DNA from: UBA11579 sp039714215
GTDB lineage: Bacteria > Chloroflexota > Anaerolineae > Anaerolineales > UBA11579
Assembly: GCA_039714215.1 (NCBI GenBank)
Contig: JBDLJU010000137.1
Location: 1 to 8,568, forward strand
Direction: 5' to 3'
DNA length: 8,568 nucleotides
The position numbers were made by a program, and so were the translations under genes. This document shows positions 1-5,549 of this stretch, piece after piece. Positions within the stretch are counted from its first letter, which is position 1. Every line of letters begins with the position of its first letter. The notes beneath the pieces are model-generated. The model was not told the DNA's origin. It saw nothing but the letters and a program-made list of their open reading frames with translations, and made no database searches.

Positions 1-67
1 AGAATGATGACACTTCCTGGAACAATTTTTAACTATTTTGCGTTATGATTGTGAAATGTGCGGTCAT

Positions 68-96
68 TTGCTCATGTTAAAATACTTCCGTTTAAT
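68..96 (+). promoter_or_regulatory. Candidate promoter for the TPR-like/LCP gene pair
   Basis: TTGCTC at 68-73 is followed after 17 nt by TTTAAT at 91-96, a weak -35 with a 5-of-6 match to the sigma-70-type -10 box. An overlapping alternative is TGTTAAAAT at 75-83, which fits an extended -10 with a 5-of-6 TAAAAT core but lacks a good -35. Either would give a leader of about 100 nt before the start codon at 196. The match is by eye in AT-rich DNA, so chance is a real possibility. Confidence 0.3.
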
Positions 97-103
97 TATA
101 GCA
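95..103 (-). promoter_or_regulatory. Candidate divergent extended -10 element
   Basis: Read on the - strand, positions 103 to 95 are TGCTATAAT, a perfect TATAAT preceded by the TGn of an extended -10 box. No convincing -35 lies 16-18 nt upstream on that strand. Transcription from it would leave the window to the left after about 90 nt, where no - strand gene start is visible. It may serve a divergent gene outside the window or be chance. Confidence 0.2.
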
Positions 104-195
104 GCTTGAAAAATGGACTGGTATCATTCAAGAGTCCCGGATGGAATATGCGACAAAGATCGAAGTGTTGACCGTTAAATGCAGTTGGAGTAAAA

Positions 196-1527
196 ATGCC
201 GATTGACCAGACTCAACCATCAAAACCGCAGCGCGAACCGCCGGAAGATCATCTCACCGAGACGGATAAGCATCTCTCGCGGGCAGAAATGGCGCAACAG
301 CGCCATCTGGAATCGACCCGCCAGGCAAAAGAAGATAAACTCCGCCCAGAATCACAAAAGCGGAAGGGCAAAAAACTGCCCAAGTTGGTTACTTTGCTGC
401 TGGTTTCTTTTGCTTTTATCGGAGGATTGTTGTTAATCGGGGCATTCAGCGGGGCACTGGGTTTTTACAACGGAGACCGGGCGGCGGGGGTACAAGAGAC
501 CCTGGAGATGGATGCTTACCTGAATGAGCAGCTAAGATTGGCAGCAGAAGATTATGTTGCAGGCAACTACCTTTTGGCCCGGGACCGACTGGTCTATATA
601 TTGGAAGCCAACCGTGATTTTTCTGCAGCGATTGAACTATTGGTCGATGTACAGGTGATCTTGAACCTGACTTCGACGCCACCGGCTGCCACAGCAACCG
701 CAACAATGACCCCTACCCCAGACCTGCGTCCCGCGGACGAGCAGTTCAATACCGCCGTTTCGATGATCTCGATCGGCGAGTGGGATTTGGCCCTGGAAAC
801 GCTGTCAAGTATCCGGAAAACCAACCCCTCCTACCGAATTATTGAGGTCGATGGTTTGATCTATCTGGCGCTGCGCAACCGCGGGGTGAATAAAATCCTC
901 AATCACGGTGAGTTGGAGGGGGGGATTTACGATTTTTCCCTGGCGGAGAAATTTGGTCCCCTGGATAACGAAGCCAACAACTACCGTACCTGGGCGCGCT
1001 TATACCTGCTGGGAAATGCCTTTTGGGGCGCTTACCCCGAGCAGGCGGTGTATTACTACGGGCAGGTGGTCTCCGCTGGTGTGAACATCACCGACGCATC
1101 AGGCGTATCGGCGTTTTACCGCTATTGGGCTTCGCTGGCTCAAATCGGTGATTTTTCGGCGAAAGAAGGGGAATGGTGTCTGGCAAGCGAGCAGTACCAG
1201 GTGGCATTAAATTCCTGGGCGTTAGACCAACTCTTCCCCACGGCAACTTATGCTTTTACGCAGTGTCTGGCGCTGACGCCGTCAGCGACTCCCACGGCGA
1301 CAATCACCCCCACAATCGATCCGTTGACCCTGACGGCCCTTGCATCGGAAGCTGCCCCGACAGCGACAGAGACCGGAACAGCCACCGCGACTGCCACCCC
1401 AACAGAGACGCCGACCCCAACAGAAGCAGGCGCACCGGCAGACACCGATACGCCCACCCCAACAGAGACACCGACGCCCACCGAAACTCCAACAGAAACA
1501 CCAACTGATACCCCCGATCCTGGATAG
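196..1527 (+). CDS. Single-pass membrane protein with TPR-like repeats and Thr/Pro/Glu-rich tail
   Basis: I do not recognise a named family. The 443-residue protein begins with a hydrophilic, charged N-terminus (1-62) ending in a basic stretch, then one membrane helix at about 63-88, so the rest is predicted outside. Residues about 113-150 and 182-225 look like tetratricopeptide helix pairs, with weaker similar segments at about 265-295 and 326-357; the first two are separated by a short Thr/Pro linker (158-176). The only two cysteines, C328 and C357, lie in the predicted outer part and could form a disulfide. From about 361 the chain is Thr/Pro/Glu/Ala-rich repeats, resembling a wall-spanning or glycosylated stalk. 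GGAG at 187-190, 5 nt before the ATG, supports the start. The stop lies 4 nt before the LCP gene, implying one transcript and a shared role in envelope assembly (inference). The coding call is strong; the function is open. Confidence 0.85.
   Translation: MPIDQTQPSKPQREPPEDHLTETDKHLSRAEMAQQRHLESTRQAKEDKLRPESQKRKGKKLPKLVTLLLVSFAFIGGLLLIGAFSGALGFYNGDRAAGVQETLEMDAYLNEQLRLAAEDYVAGNYLLARDRLVYILEANRDFSAAIELLVDVQVILNLTSTPPAATATATMTPTPDLRPADEQFNTAVSMISIGEWDLALETLSSIRKTNPSYRIIEVDGLIYLALRNRGVNKILNHGELEGGIYDFSLAEKFGPLDNEANNYRTWARLYLLGNAFWGAYPEQAVYYYGQVVSAGVNITDASGVSAFYRYWASLAQIGDFSAKEGEWCLASEQYQVALNSWALDQLFPTATYAFTQCLALTPSATPTATITPTIDPLTLTALASEAAPTATETGTATATATPTETPTPTEAGAPADTDTPTPTETPTPTETPTETPTDTPDPG
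1354..1524 (+). repeat. Degenerate tandem repeats encoding the TPTE-type tail
   Basis: The end of the TPR-like gene is built from imperfect 6- and 12-nt units of the ACNCCNACNGAA type, encoding Thr-Pro-Thr-Glu. The 16-mer CCACCCCAACAGAGAC occurs at 1394-1409 and again at 1454-1469, exactly 60 nt (20 codons) apart, and CCGAC follows both copies one base later. This suggests unit duplication in the repeat's history. Its C-rich composition keeps several other frames open on both strands, creating false reading frames. Repeats of this kind commonly vary in copy number through slippage or recombination. Confidence 0.8.
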
Positions 1528-1529
1528 GA
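1526..1529 (+). promoter_or_regulatory. Ribosome binding site overlapping the upstream stop codon
   Basis: AGGA at 1526-1529 includes the last two bases of the TAG that ends the TPR-like gene and lies only 2 nt before the ATG at 1532. An additional GGA at 1522-1524 gives a more usual spacing of 7 nt. The layout suggests that ribosomes finishing the upstream gene restart on the LCP gene. It supports ATG 1532 as the start rather than any codon further upstream in the repeat. Confidence 0.45.
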
Positions 1530-1531
1530 AA

Positions 1532-2935
1532 ATGGCGAAACTAAAGACTAAAAATATATCAATCGGTACATATTTGATCTACATCGGGGCGGCGTTAGTT
1601 TTTATTATTGTGGGCATTGGTTTGTCGACTTACCTGTACGACCTGCTTTATACAATTGGCGTTGGACCTGGAGGGGAACCTCGCCCTACTCCTGTTTTAA
1701 ACGGAAGTTCTGGCGTAGTGGTAGATGAACCAGATGGGCTCCTGCCGTTTGATGATGCGCCCCAACAAGATTTACCCGAGTGGGACGGGTCTTCCCGTGT
1801 TACCGTGCTGGTGATGGGTTTAGACTTCAGGGATTGGGATCGGGGAACTAATGTGTATTACCGCACCGATACAATGATGCTGCTGACGATTGACCCGGTC
1901 ACCAAAACAGCAGGCGTGCTCTCGATCCCGCGGGACTTGTGGGCCGCGATTCCTGGCTTTTCGCCGCAAAAGATCAACGCGGCGCATTACTTTGGTGATT
2001 TATACAACTATCCTGGCGGCGGGCCGGCACTGGCTGTTAAAACGGTGGAAAACGTGATTGGCGTGCCGATTGATTACTATGCTCGCATTGATTTCAATAC
2101 CTTCGTGCGCTTCATTGACCTGATCGGCGGTGTTAAGGTAGATGTTGAACAGCGGATCGAGTTGGAAGTGATCGGCAAAGCCTATGATGTGGTTCTCGAA
2201 CCGGGCCGTTATACCCTCAATGGGAAGTATGCACTGGCATATGTGCGCAACAGATATGTCGGTGATGGAGATTTTGGGCGCTCCCGCCGGCAGCAGCAGG
2301 TAATTATGGGGATCAGAGATCGGCTGCTTAATCCCACAGTATTCAGCATGCTGCTGGAAAATGCCGCAGACCTGTATGCTGAATTTACCCAGGGGATTTT
2401 GACCAATATCTCTCTGAAAGATACGCTTGAATTGGGAATTTTGGCGACCAAGGTAGATCTTGAAGATATTACCATGCGGGTGATCGGGGAGGAGCATATT
2501 GTCTATGGCGCTTCACCCGACGACCTTTCGATCCTTATTCCGCTGCCGGATAAGATCCGCCAACTGCGGGATGAGATCTTCGTTTCGAGCGGTTCGCTGA
2601 CTCCGGCAATGGAGGGCGATCCCCTGGTGTTGATGCAGCTAGAGGGTTCCCGGATCACGATTCAGAATGCGAGCTACGATCCAGGTTTAGGTCAGCGTAC
2701 TGCAGATTATCTCACGGGTTTGGGGGCTAATGTGATCGCAGTTGAGCAGGCCGGCGCAAACTATGAGACCACCGCGATCATTGACCATACCGGCAACCCC
2801 TACACCCTGGATTACCTGGTGGGTGTGATGAATATCCCTGGGACGCGGATATACCACCAATTGGCAATGGACAGCAGCAAAGATGTTGTGGTGATTTTAG
2901 GCACGCAATGGCAGTATAATAACCCGATGCCTTAG
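1532..2935 (+). CDS. LCP (LytR-CpsA-Psr) family protein with C-terminal LytR_C domain
   Basis: LCP proteins are membrane-anchored phosphotransferases that move undecaprenyl-phosphate-linked glycopolymers onto the cell wall or other envelope acceptors. This 467-residue protein has a short cytoplasmic N-terminus, a membrane helix at about 12-37, a Gly/Pro-rich linker, then an LCP domain at about 88-275. Family hallmarks are visible: VLVMGLD (92-98), RTDTM (111-115), SIPRD (131-135), KINAAH (147-152), DLIGGV (196-201) and the segment 239-256 with GDFGRSRRQQQ, which supply the arginines and aspartates that bind pyrophosphate and metal. A second domain at about 374-460 resembles LytR_C, ending in a VVVILG strand. 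The frame stays open 64 codons upstream of ATG 1532, but that part is read from the repeat in another frame and is an implausible Arg/Pro/Gln string. It sits 4 nt after the TPR-like gene. Family call is firm; the polymer is unknown. Confidence 0.92.
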   Translation: MAKLKTKNISIGTYLIYIGAALVFIIVGIGLSTYLYDLLYTIGVGPGGEPRPTPVLNGSSGVVVDEPDGLLPFDDAPQQDLPEWDGSSRVTVLVMGLDFRDWDRGTNVYYRTDTMMLLTIDPVTKTAGVLSIPRDLWAAIPGFSPQKINAAHYFGDLYNYPGGGPALAVKTVENVIGVPIDYYARIDFNTFVRFIDLIGGVKVDVEQRIELEVIGKAYDVVLEPGRYTLNGKYALAYVRNRYVGDGDFGRSRRQQQVIMGIRDRLLNPTVFSMLLENAADLYAEFTQGILTNISLKDTLELGILATKVDLEDITMRVIGEEHIVYGASPDDLSILIPLPDKIRQLRDEIFVSSGSLTPAMEGDPLVLMQLEGSRITIQNASYDPGLGQRTADYLTGLGANVIAVEQAGANYETTAIIDHTGNPYTLDYLVGVMNIPGTRIYHQLAMDSSKDVVVILGTQWQYNNPMP

Positions 2936-3047
2936 CCAAGATCAGGCTGAAAAATTGTTGAACTCAAATTGAATTTTCCATACCAGACAACATCTCACTT
3001 CTCTTTGCTCCCCGGAAAAGTCAATAATCATTAATAAGTGAAAAGTG

Positions 3048-3872
3048 ATGGCTACGATGGACTCAAAAAAAATACAGATTTTACTAACCAATGATGATGG
3101 GATTGAATCACCGGGTCTTTGGGCAGCAGCAGAAGCGCTCTCGGAGATTGGATATGTATGGGTCACCGCGCCGCGAGACCAGGCCTCCAGCACCGGCAGG
3201 AGCATGCCGCATTCTTCTGATGGTTTGATCACTGAGCAGCAAATGGTGGTAAACGGCACCGAGTGGACGGTATACGCGGTTGGTGGGACTCCCGCTCAGA
3301 CCGTGCAGCATGCGGTCATTGAAATCATCGGCAAAAAGCCAGACCTGGTGGTATCTGGGATTAATTATGGTTTGAACCTCGGCACAGGAATTACTATTTC
3401 TGGGACGGTAGGAGCGGCAATGGAAGCAGCTTCGTTTGGGGTGCCGGCTTTGGCAGTTTCGTTAGAGACCGCTAAAGAACATCACCTTACTTACTCTACG
3501 GAAATCGATTTTAGCTGTGCAGCTCGCTTCACAAAAGTTTTTGCTCAAAAAATGCTCACCGGGCAGTTTGACCCCCGGGTGCAGGTATTGAAGATCGAGG
3601 TCCCGAAGGGGGCAGGGGCCAATACGCAGTGGATGCTTACCCGGCTTGCTTTAGAGCGATATTACTACCCTGTAGCGCCTACCAGGGAGTCATGGGATAT
3701 CCCTGGATCGGTTGGGTACAATATGGTCGATGATCTCAGCGGCTTTACACCAGGGTCCGATACCTATACCGTGCTGGTAGATAAGAAAGTAGCGGTTACG
3801 CCAATATCTTTGGATATGACCGCCAATGTTGCCTTCAAAGAGCTGGAGGATCAGCTTCGCCAGGGGGAGTAA
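3048..3872 (+). CDS. surE: 5'/3'-nucleotidase SurE
   Basis: SurE is a metal-dependent phosphatase acting on nucleoside 5'- and 3'-monophosphates (EC 3.1.3.5), a cytoplasmic enzyme linked to stationary-phase survival in other bacteria. The 274-residue protein shows the family pattern: ILLTNDDG near the start with metal-binding D16 and D17, S47 in the APRDQASS segment at the place of the conserved active-site serine, and SGINYGLNLG with N106, followed by the SGTVGAAMEAASFGVPALAVS-like core (written here by its ends, about 118-138). The length is normal to slightly long. No good Shine-Dalgarno sequence precedes the start: GTG 3045, ATG 3048 and ATG 3057 are all in frame and all precede the conserved core, so ATG 3048 is a choice, not a proof. 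It lies 112 nt after the LCP gene and 139 nt before the oxidoreductase, so it may be transcribed alone or with either. Confidence 0.95.
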   Translation: MATMDSKKIQILLTNDDGIESPGLWAAAEALSEIGYVWVTAPRDQASSTGRSMPHSSDGLITEQQMVVNGTEWTVYAVGGTPAQTVQHAVIEIIGKKPDLVVSGINYGLNLGTGITISGTVGAAMEAASFGVPALAVSLETAKEHHLTYSTEIDFSCAARFTKVFAQKMLTGQFDPRVQVLKIEVPKGAGANTQWMLTRLALERYYYPVAPTRESWDIPGSVGYNMVDDLSGFTPGSDTYTVLVDKKVAVTPISLDMTANVAFKELEDQLRQGE

Positions 3873-3924
3873 TCCTAGCGAATAAGAATGTTTTAGAGGA
3901 AGTGATTTGGCTGTCACCGAGATA

Positions 3925-3945
3925 AAACCAGGGTGGTACTGGTTT
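3925..3945 (+). promoter_or_regulatory. Perfect 7-7-7 inverted repeat, candidate operator
   Basis: AAACCAG at 3925-3931 and CTGGTTT at 3939-3945 are exact inverted repeats around a 7-nt centre. The centre-to-centre distance of 14 bp is short but possible for a dimeric DNA-binding protein. The dyad ends 4 nt before a TATAAT at 3950-3955 and so covers the place of the -35 box. It could also fold as an RNA hairpin after surE, but there is no T-run behind it, which argues against an intrinsic terminator. Its regulator is unknown. Confidence 0.4.
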
Positions 3946-3949
3946 CAGG

Positions 3950-3955
3950 TATAAT
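3950..3955 (+). promoter_or_regulatory. Candidate -10 box for the oxidoreductase gene
   Basis: TATAAT at 3950-3955 is a perfect match to the sigma-70-type -10 consensus and lies 56 nt before the ATG at 4012. The hexamer 17 nt upstream (ACCAGG, 3927-3932) is a poor -35 and falls within the inverted repeat, so activity might depend on an activator or be blocked by a repressor. Only the -10 box is supported. Confidence 0.35.
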
Positions 3956-4011
3956 TTTGAAGCACTGATTACCCTTGAGAAAAGATTGAAATAGCTGGAG
4001 GACCCAGGCAT

Positions 4012-5046
4012 ATGAGAGCTGTTTATTTTGAACAACATGGCGATCCTGATGTGTTGAAGTACGACGATTTTCCAACGCCAGTTCCCGGTGCAGGAGAAGT
4101 TTTGGTCCGTTTACGGGCAGCGGCACTAAATCGCCTTGACCTTTGGGTGCGTAAGGGCTGGCCAGGGATCAAACTAAGCTATCCTTTTATCCCAGGTGCA
4201 GATGGCGCAGGGACTGTCGCCGCATTGGGAGAAAGCGCCAGCGGCTGGCGAGTCGGTCAGCAAGTGGTGGTGAATGCCAATCTGGGGGATGGCACTTGTG
4301 ATTACTGCCGGGCTGGATTTGAGAATCAATGCAGGCACTGGGGGCTGCTGGGTGAAAACAGGCAGGGGACCTATGCCGAGTATGTGGTTGTGCCTGATAG
4401 AAATTTGCTCCCAGTCCCTGATGGATTTGACCTGCATGCGGCAGCTGCGGCCGGATTGGTATTCCACACTGCCTGGCATTCGTTGATCGCCCGGGGAAAA
4501 TTGCGCCCAGGAGAAATTGTGTTGGTGGTTGGCGCTTCTGGAGGAGTGAACACAGCCTGCATCCAAATTGCGAAAATGGCTGGGGCTGAGGTGATCGTGA
4601 TCGGTTCTAATAAAGCCAAACTTGAGCTGGCTGAATCTTTAGGCGCAGATCTGCTGATTAATCGACAGGAGGATGAAAACTGGTCAAAGGCTGTCTATCG
4701 TCTGACGGAAAAGCGCGGCGTTGATGTAGTCGTCGATAATGTCGGCACTACATTCTTTCAAAGCTTTCGGGCTGCAAAAGTGGGCGGCCGGATTCTGACG
4801 GTTGGTAATACTGGGGGTGCAAAATTTGAATTCGATAACCGCTATATCTTCGGGAAGCATCTCTCCCTGATCGGCTCGACAATGGGCACACTGCGAGATT
4901 TTTCTACGGTGATGGAATTGGTATTCTCTGGAAAATTGAAATCAATGGTTGGGAAGACATTCCCGCTGTCAGAGGCAGCTCAAGCCCAGAGTCATTTAGA
5001 AGCTGGAGAACAGCTCGGTAAGATCACCCTGGAGATCAATGAATAG
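4012..5046 (+). CDS. MDR-superfamily NAD(P)-dependent oxidoreductase (zinc-type ADH / quinone-reductase-like)
   Basis: The 344-residue protein has the medium-chain dehydrogenase/reductase plan: a GroES-like N-terminal part (about 1-130), a Rossmann nucleotide-binding part with GASGGV (174-179) and a C-terminal return to the catalytic fold. It would reduce or oxidise an alcohol, aldehyde, enone or quinone with NAD(P)H; the substrate cannot be read from the sequence. The positions that bind catalytic zinc in classical alcohol dehydrogenases are lost: N40 replaces the Cys, A63-D64 replace the His-Glu, and L149 or a neighbour replaces the last Cys. The structural-zinc loop is kept but has D93, C96, C99 and C107, with Asp where the first Cys is usual. 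This places it with non-classical, quinone-reductase-like members. GGAGG at 3997-4001, 10 nt before the ATG, supports the start. It is flanked by a 5' promoter-like region and a weak 3' terminator, so it may stand alone. Confidence 0.88.
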   Translation: MRAVYFEQHGDPDVLKYDDFPTPVPGAGEVLVRLRAAALNRLDLWVRKGWPGIKLSYPFIPGADGAGTVAALGESASGWRVGQQVVVNANLGDGTCDYCRAGFENQCRHWGLLGENRQGTYAEYVVVPDRNLLPVPDGFDLHAAAAAGLVFHTAWHSLIARGKLRPGEIVLVVGASGGVNTACIQIAKMAGAEVIVIGSNKAKLELAESLGADLLINRQEDENWSKAVYRLTEKRGVDVVVDNVGTTFFQSFRAAKVGGRILTVGNTGGAKFEFDNRYIFGKHLSLIGSTMGTLRDFSTVMELVFSGKLKSMVGKTFPLSEAAQAQSHLEAGEQLGKITLEINE

Positions 5047-5057
5047 TTCATTTTTTT
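5038..5057 (+). terminator. Weak hairpin with T-run after the oxidoreductase gene
   Basis: AATGAA (5038-5043) and TTCATT (5047-5052) form a 6-bp inverted repeat around the TAG stop codon, followed by five more T residues to 5057. The stem has a single G-C pair and a 3-nt loop, so it would be unstable; it may cause partial termination at most. Confidence 0.25.
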
Positions 5058-5099
5058 CATTATGGCTTGTCGCTTTACGAACAGGTGTGTAATTTAACA

Positions 5100-5549
5100 A
5101 TGTCAGATCAAAAAAAAGCATCAGCAAAGGCTTTCTGGATCGTAACGGCATTGGTATTCCTTGTGTTAAGTTTTGTGCTGATCCAGTTTTCCAGGCTCTG
5201 GATGGCTTTCAGATTATCTGATTTAATCGAAAGCCATTACCCAACAGTATCTGCCGGTTACCTGGCAATCACCGGAGGGCTGTGGGCTGCTGCTGGCCTA
5301 TTCGTGGTATGGTGGCTGCTTCGGCGGCACCGTTTTGCCCTGATCAGTTTGGCATTGATCGCTGTAGGCTATTCACTCAATTACTGGGTTGAGCAGCTCT
5401 GGATGGCGAAATCCGAACTACGTTCAATCAACTGGACATTTTCGGCAGGATTGAATATTCTAGTTCTGCTGTTTTTATTTATAATTCTGTCTCACCCTTT
5501 TGTGAGAAATATCTTTGGAGACCGTAATGGAAGACAACCAGAAAATTAA
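5100..5549 (+). CDS. Unrecognised four-helix membrane protein
   Basis: I do not recognise a family. The 149-residue protein is very hydrophobic, with likely membrane helices at about 11-30, 50-73, 79-97 and 112-131. Lys-rich N-terminal residues and the RRHR group (75-78) between helices 2 and 3 indicate both termini inside, with two outer loops rich in Trp, Ser and Glu. No cofactor, catalytic or transporter motif is visible. I chose ATG 5100, with AGGTG at 5083-5087 about 12 nt upstream, because the protein then opens MSDQKK ahead of the first helix; a TTG at 5067 would add 11 residues and cannot be excluded. The gene overlaps the carboxyltransferase start by 23 nt in a different frame, so the two are very probably co-transcribed and translationally coupled. 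A role alongside the carboxylase, for example at the membrane, is only inference. Confidence 0.75.
   Translation: MSDQKKASAKAFWIVTALVFLVLSFVLIQFSRLWMAFRLSDLIESHYPTVSAGYLAITGGLWAAAGLFVVWWLLRRHRFALISLALIAVGYSLNYWVEQLWMAKSELRSINWTFSAGLNILVLLFLFIILSHPFVRNIFGDRNGRQPEN
5517..5520 (+). promoter_or_regulatory. Ribosome binding site inside the upstream membrane-protein gene
   Basis: GGAG at 5517-5520 lies 6 nt before ATG 5527 and is within the last codons of the membrane-protein gene. It decides the carboxyltransferase start: the in-frame TTG at 5515 overlaps this GGAG and so cannot use it. Ribosomes translating the upstream gene pass through the site, consistent with coupling. Confidence 0.65.

Larger units (their letters stand above)
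1..195. other. AT-rich non-coding leader upstream of the first gene
   Basis: No gene can be supported here. The + strand frame from position 1 stays open only to a TGA at 46-48, giving about 15 residues with no recognisable family signature; it could be the end of an upstream gene but nothing shows that. The segment is richer in A and T than the genes. It holds promoter-like motifs on both strands around 68-103 and a 6-bp inverted repeat (CTTGAA at 105-110, TTCAAG at 127-132) inside what would be the 5' untranslated region of the gene at 196. Confidence 0.6.

Noticed and set aside
1..48. Possible 3' end of an upstream + strand gene
   Set aside because: About 15 codons with no recognisable motif; the evidence is too thin to call a partial gene.
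168..196. TTGACC-N17-TAAAAA as a promoter
   Set aside because: The -10 would overlap the ribosome binding region and start codon at 196, so it could not drive that gene.
1173..1508. Other open frames across the repeat on both strands (Asp/Arg/His-rich on +, Gly/Val-rich on -)
   Set aside because: Stop codons are absent only because the repeat is C-rich and periodic; compositions are not protein-like.
1340..1531. In-frame 64-codon upstream extension of the LCP gene
   Set aside because: The translation is an Arg/Pro/Gln-rich string produced by reading the TPTE repeat in another frame, and it would precede a normal LCP membrane anchor. ATG 1532 fits the family and operon spacing.
2000..2497. 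165-codon - strand open frame inside the LCP gene
   Set aside because: It lies opposite the conserved LCP catalytic domain and shows no family features or start signal.
2932..2950. Hairpin TTAGCC / GGCTGA spanning the LCP stop codon
   Set aside because: Only 6 pairs including one G-T, followed by A residues instead of a T-run, so not supported as an intrinsic terminator.
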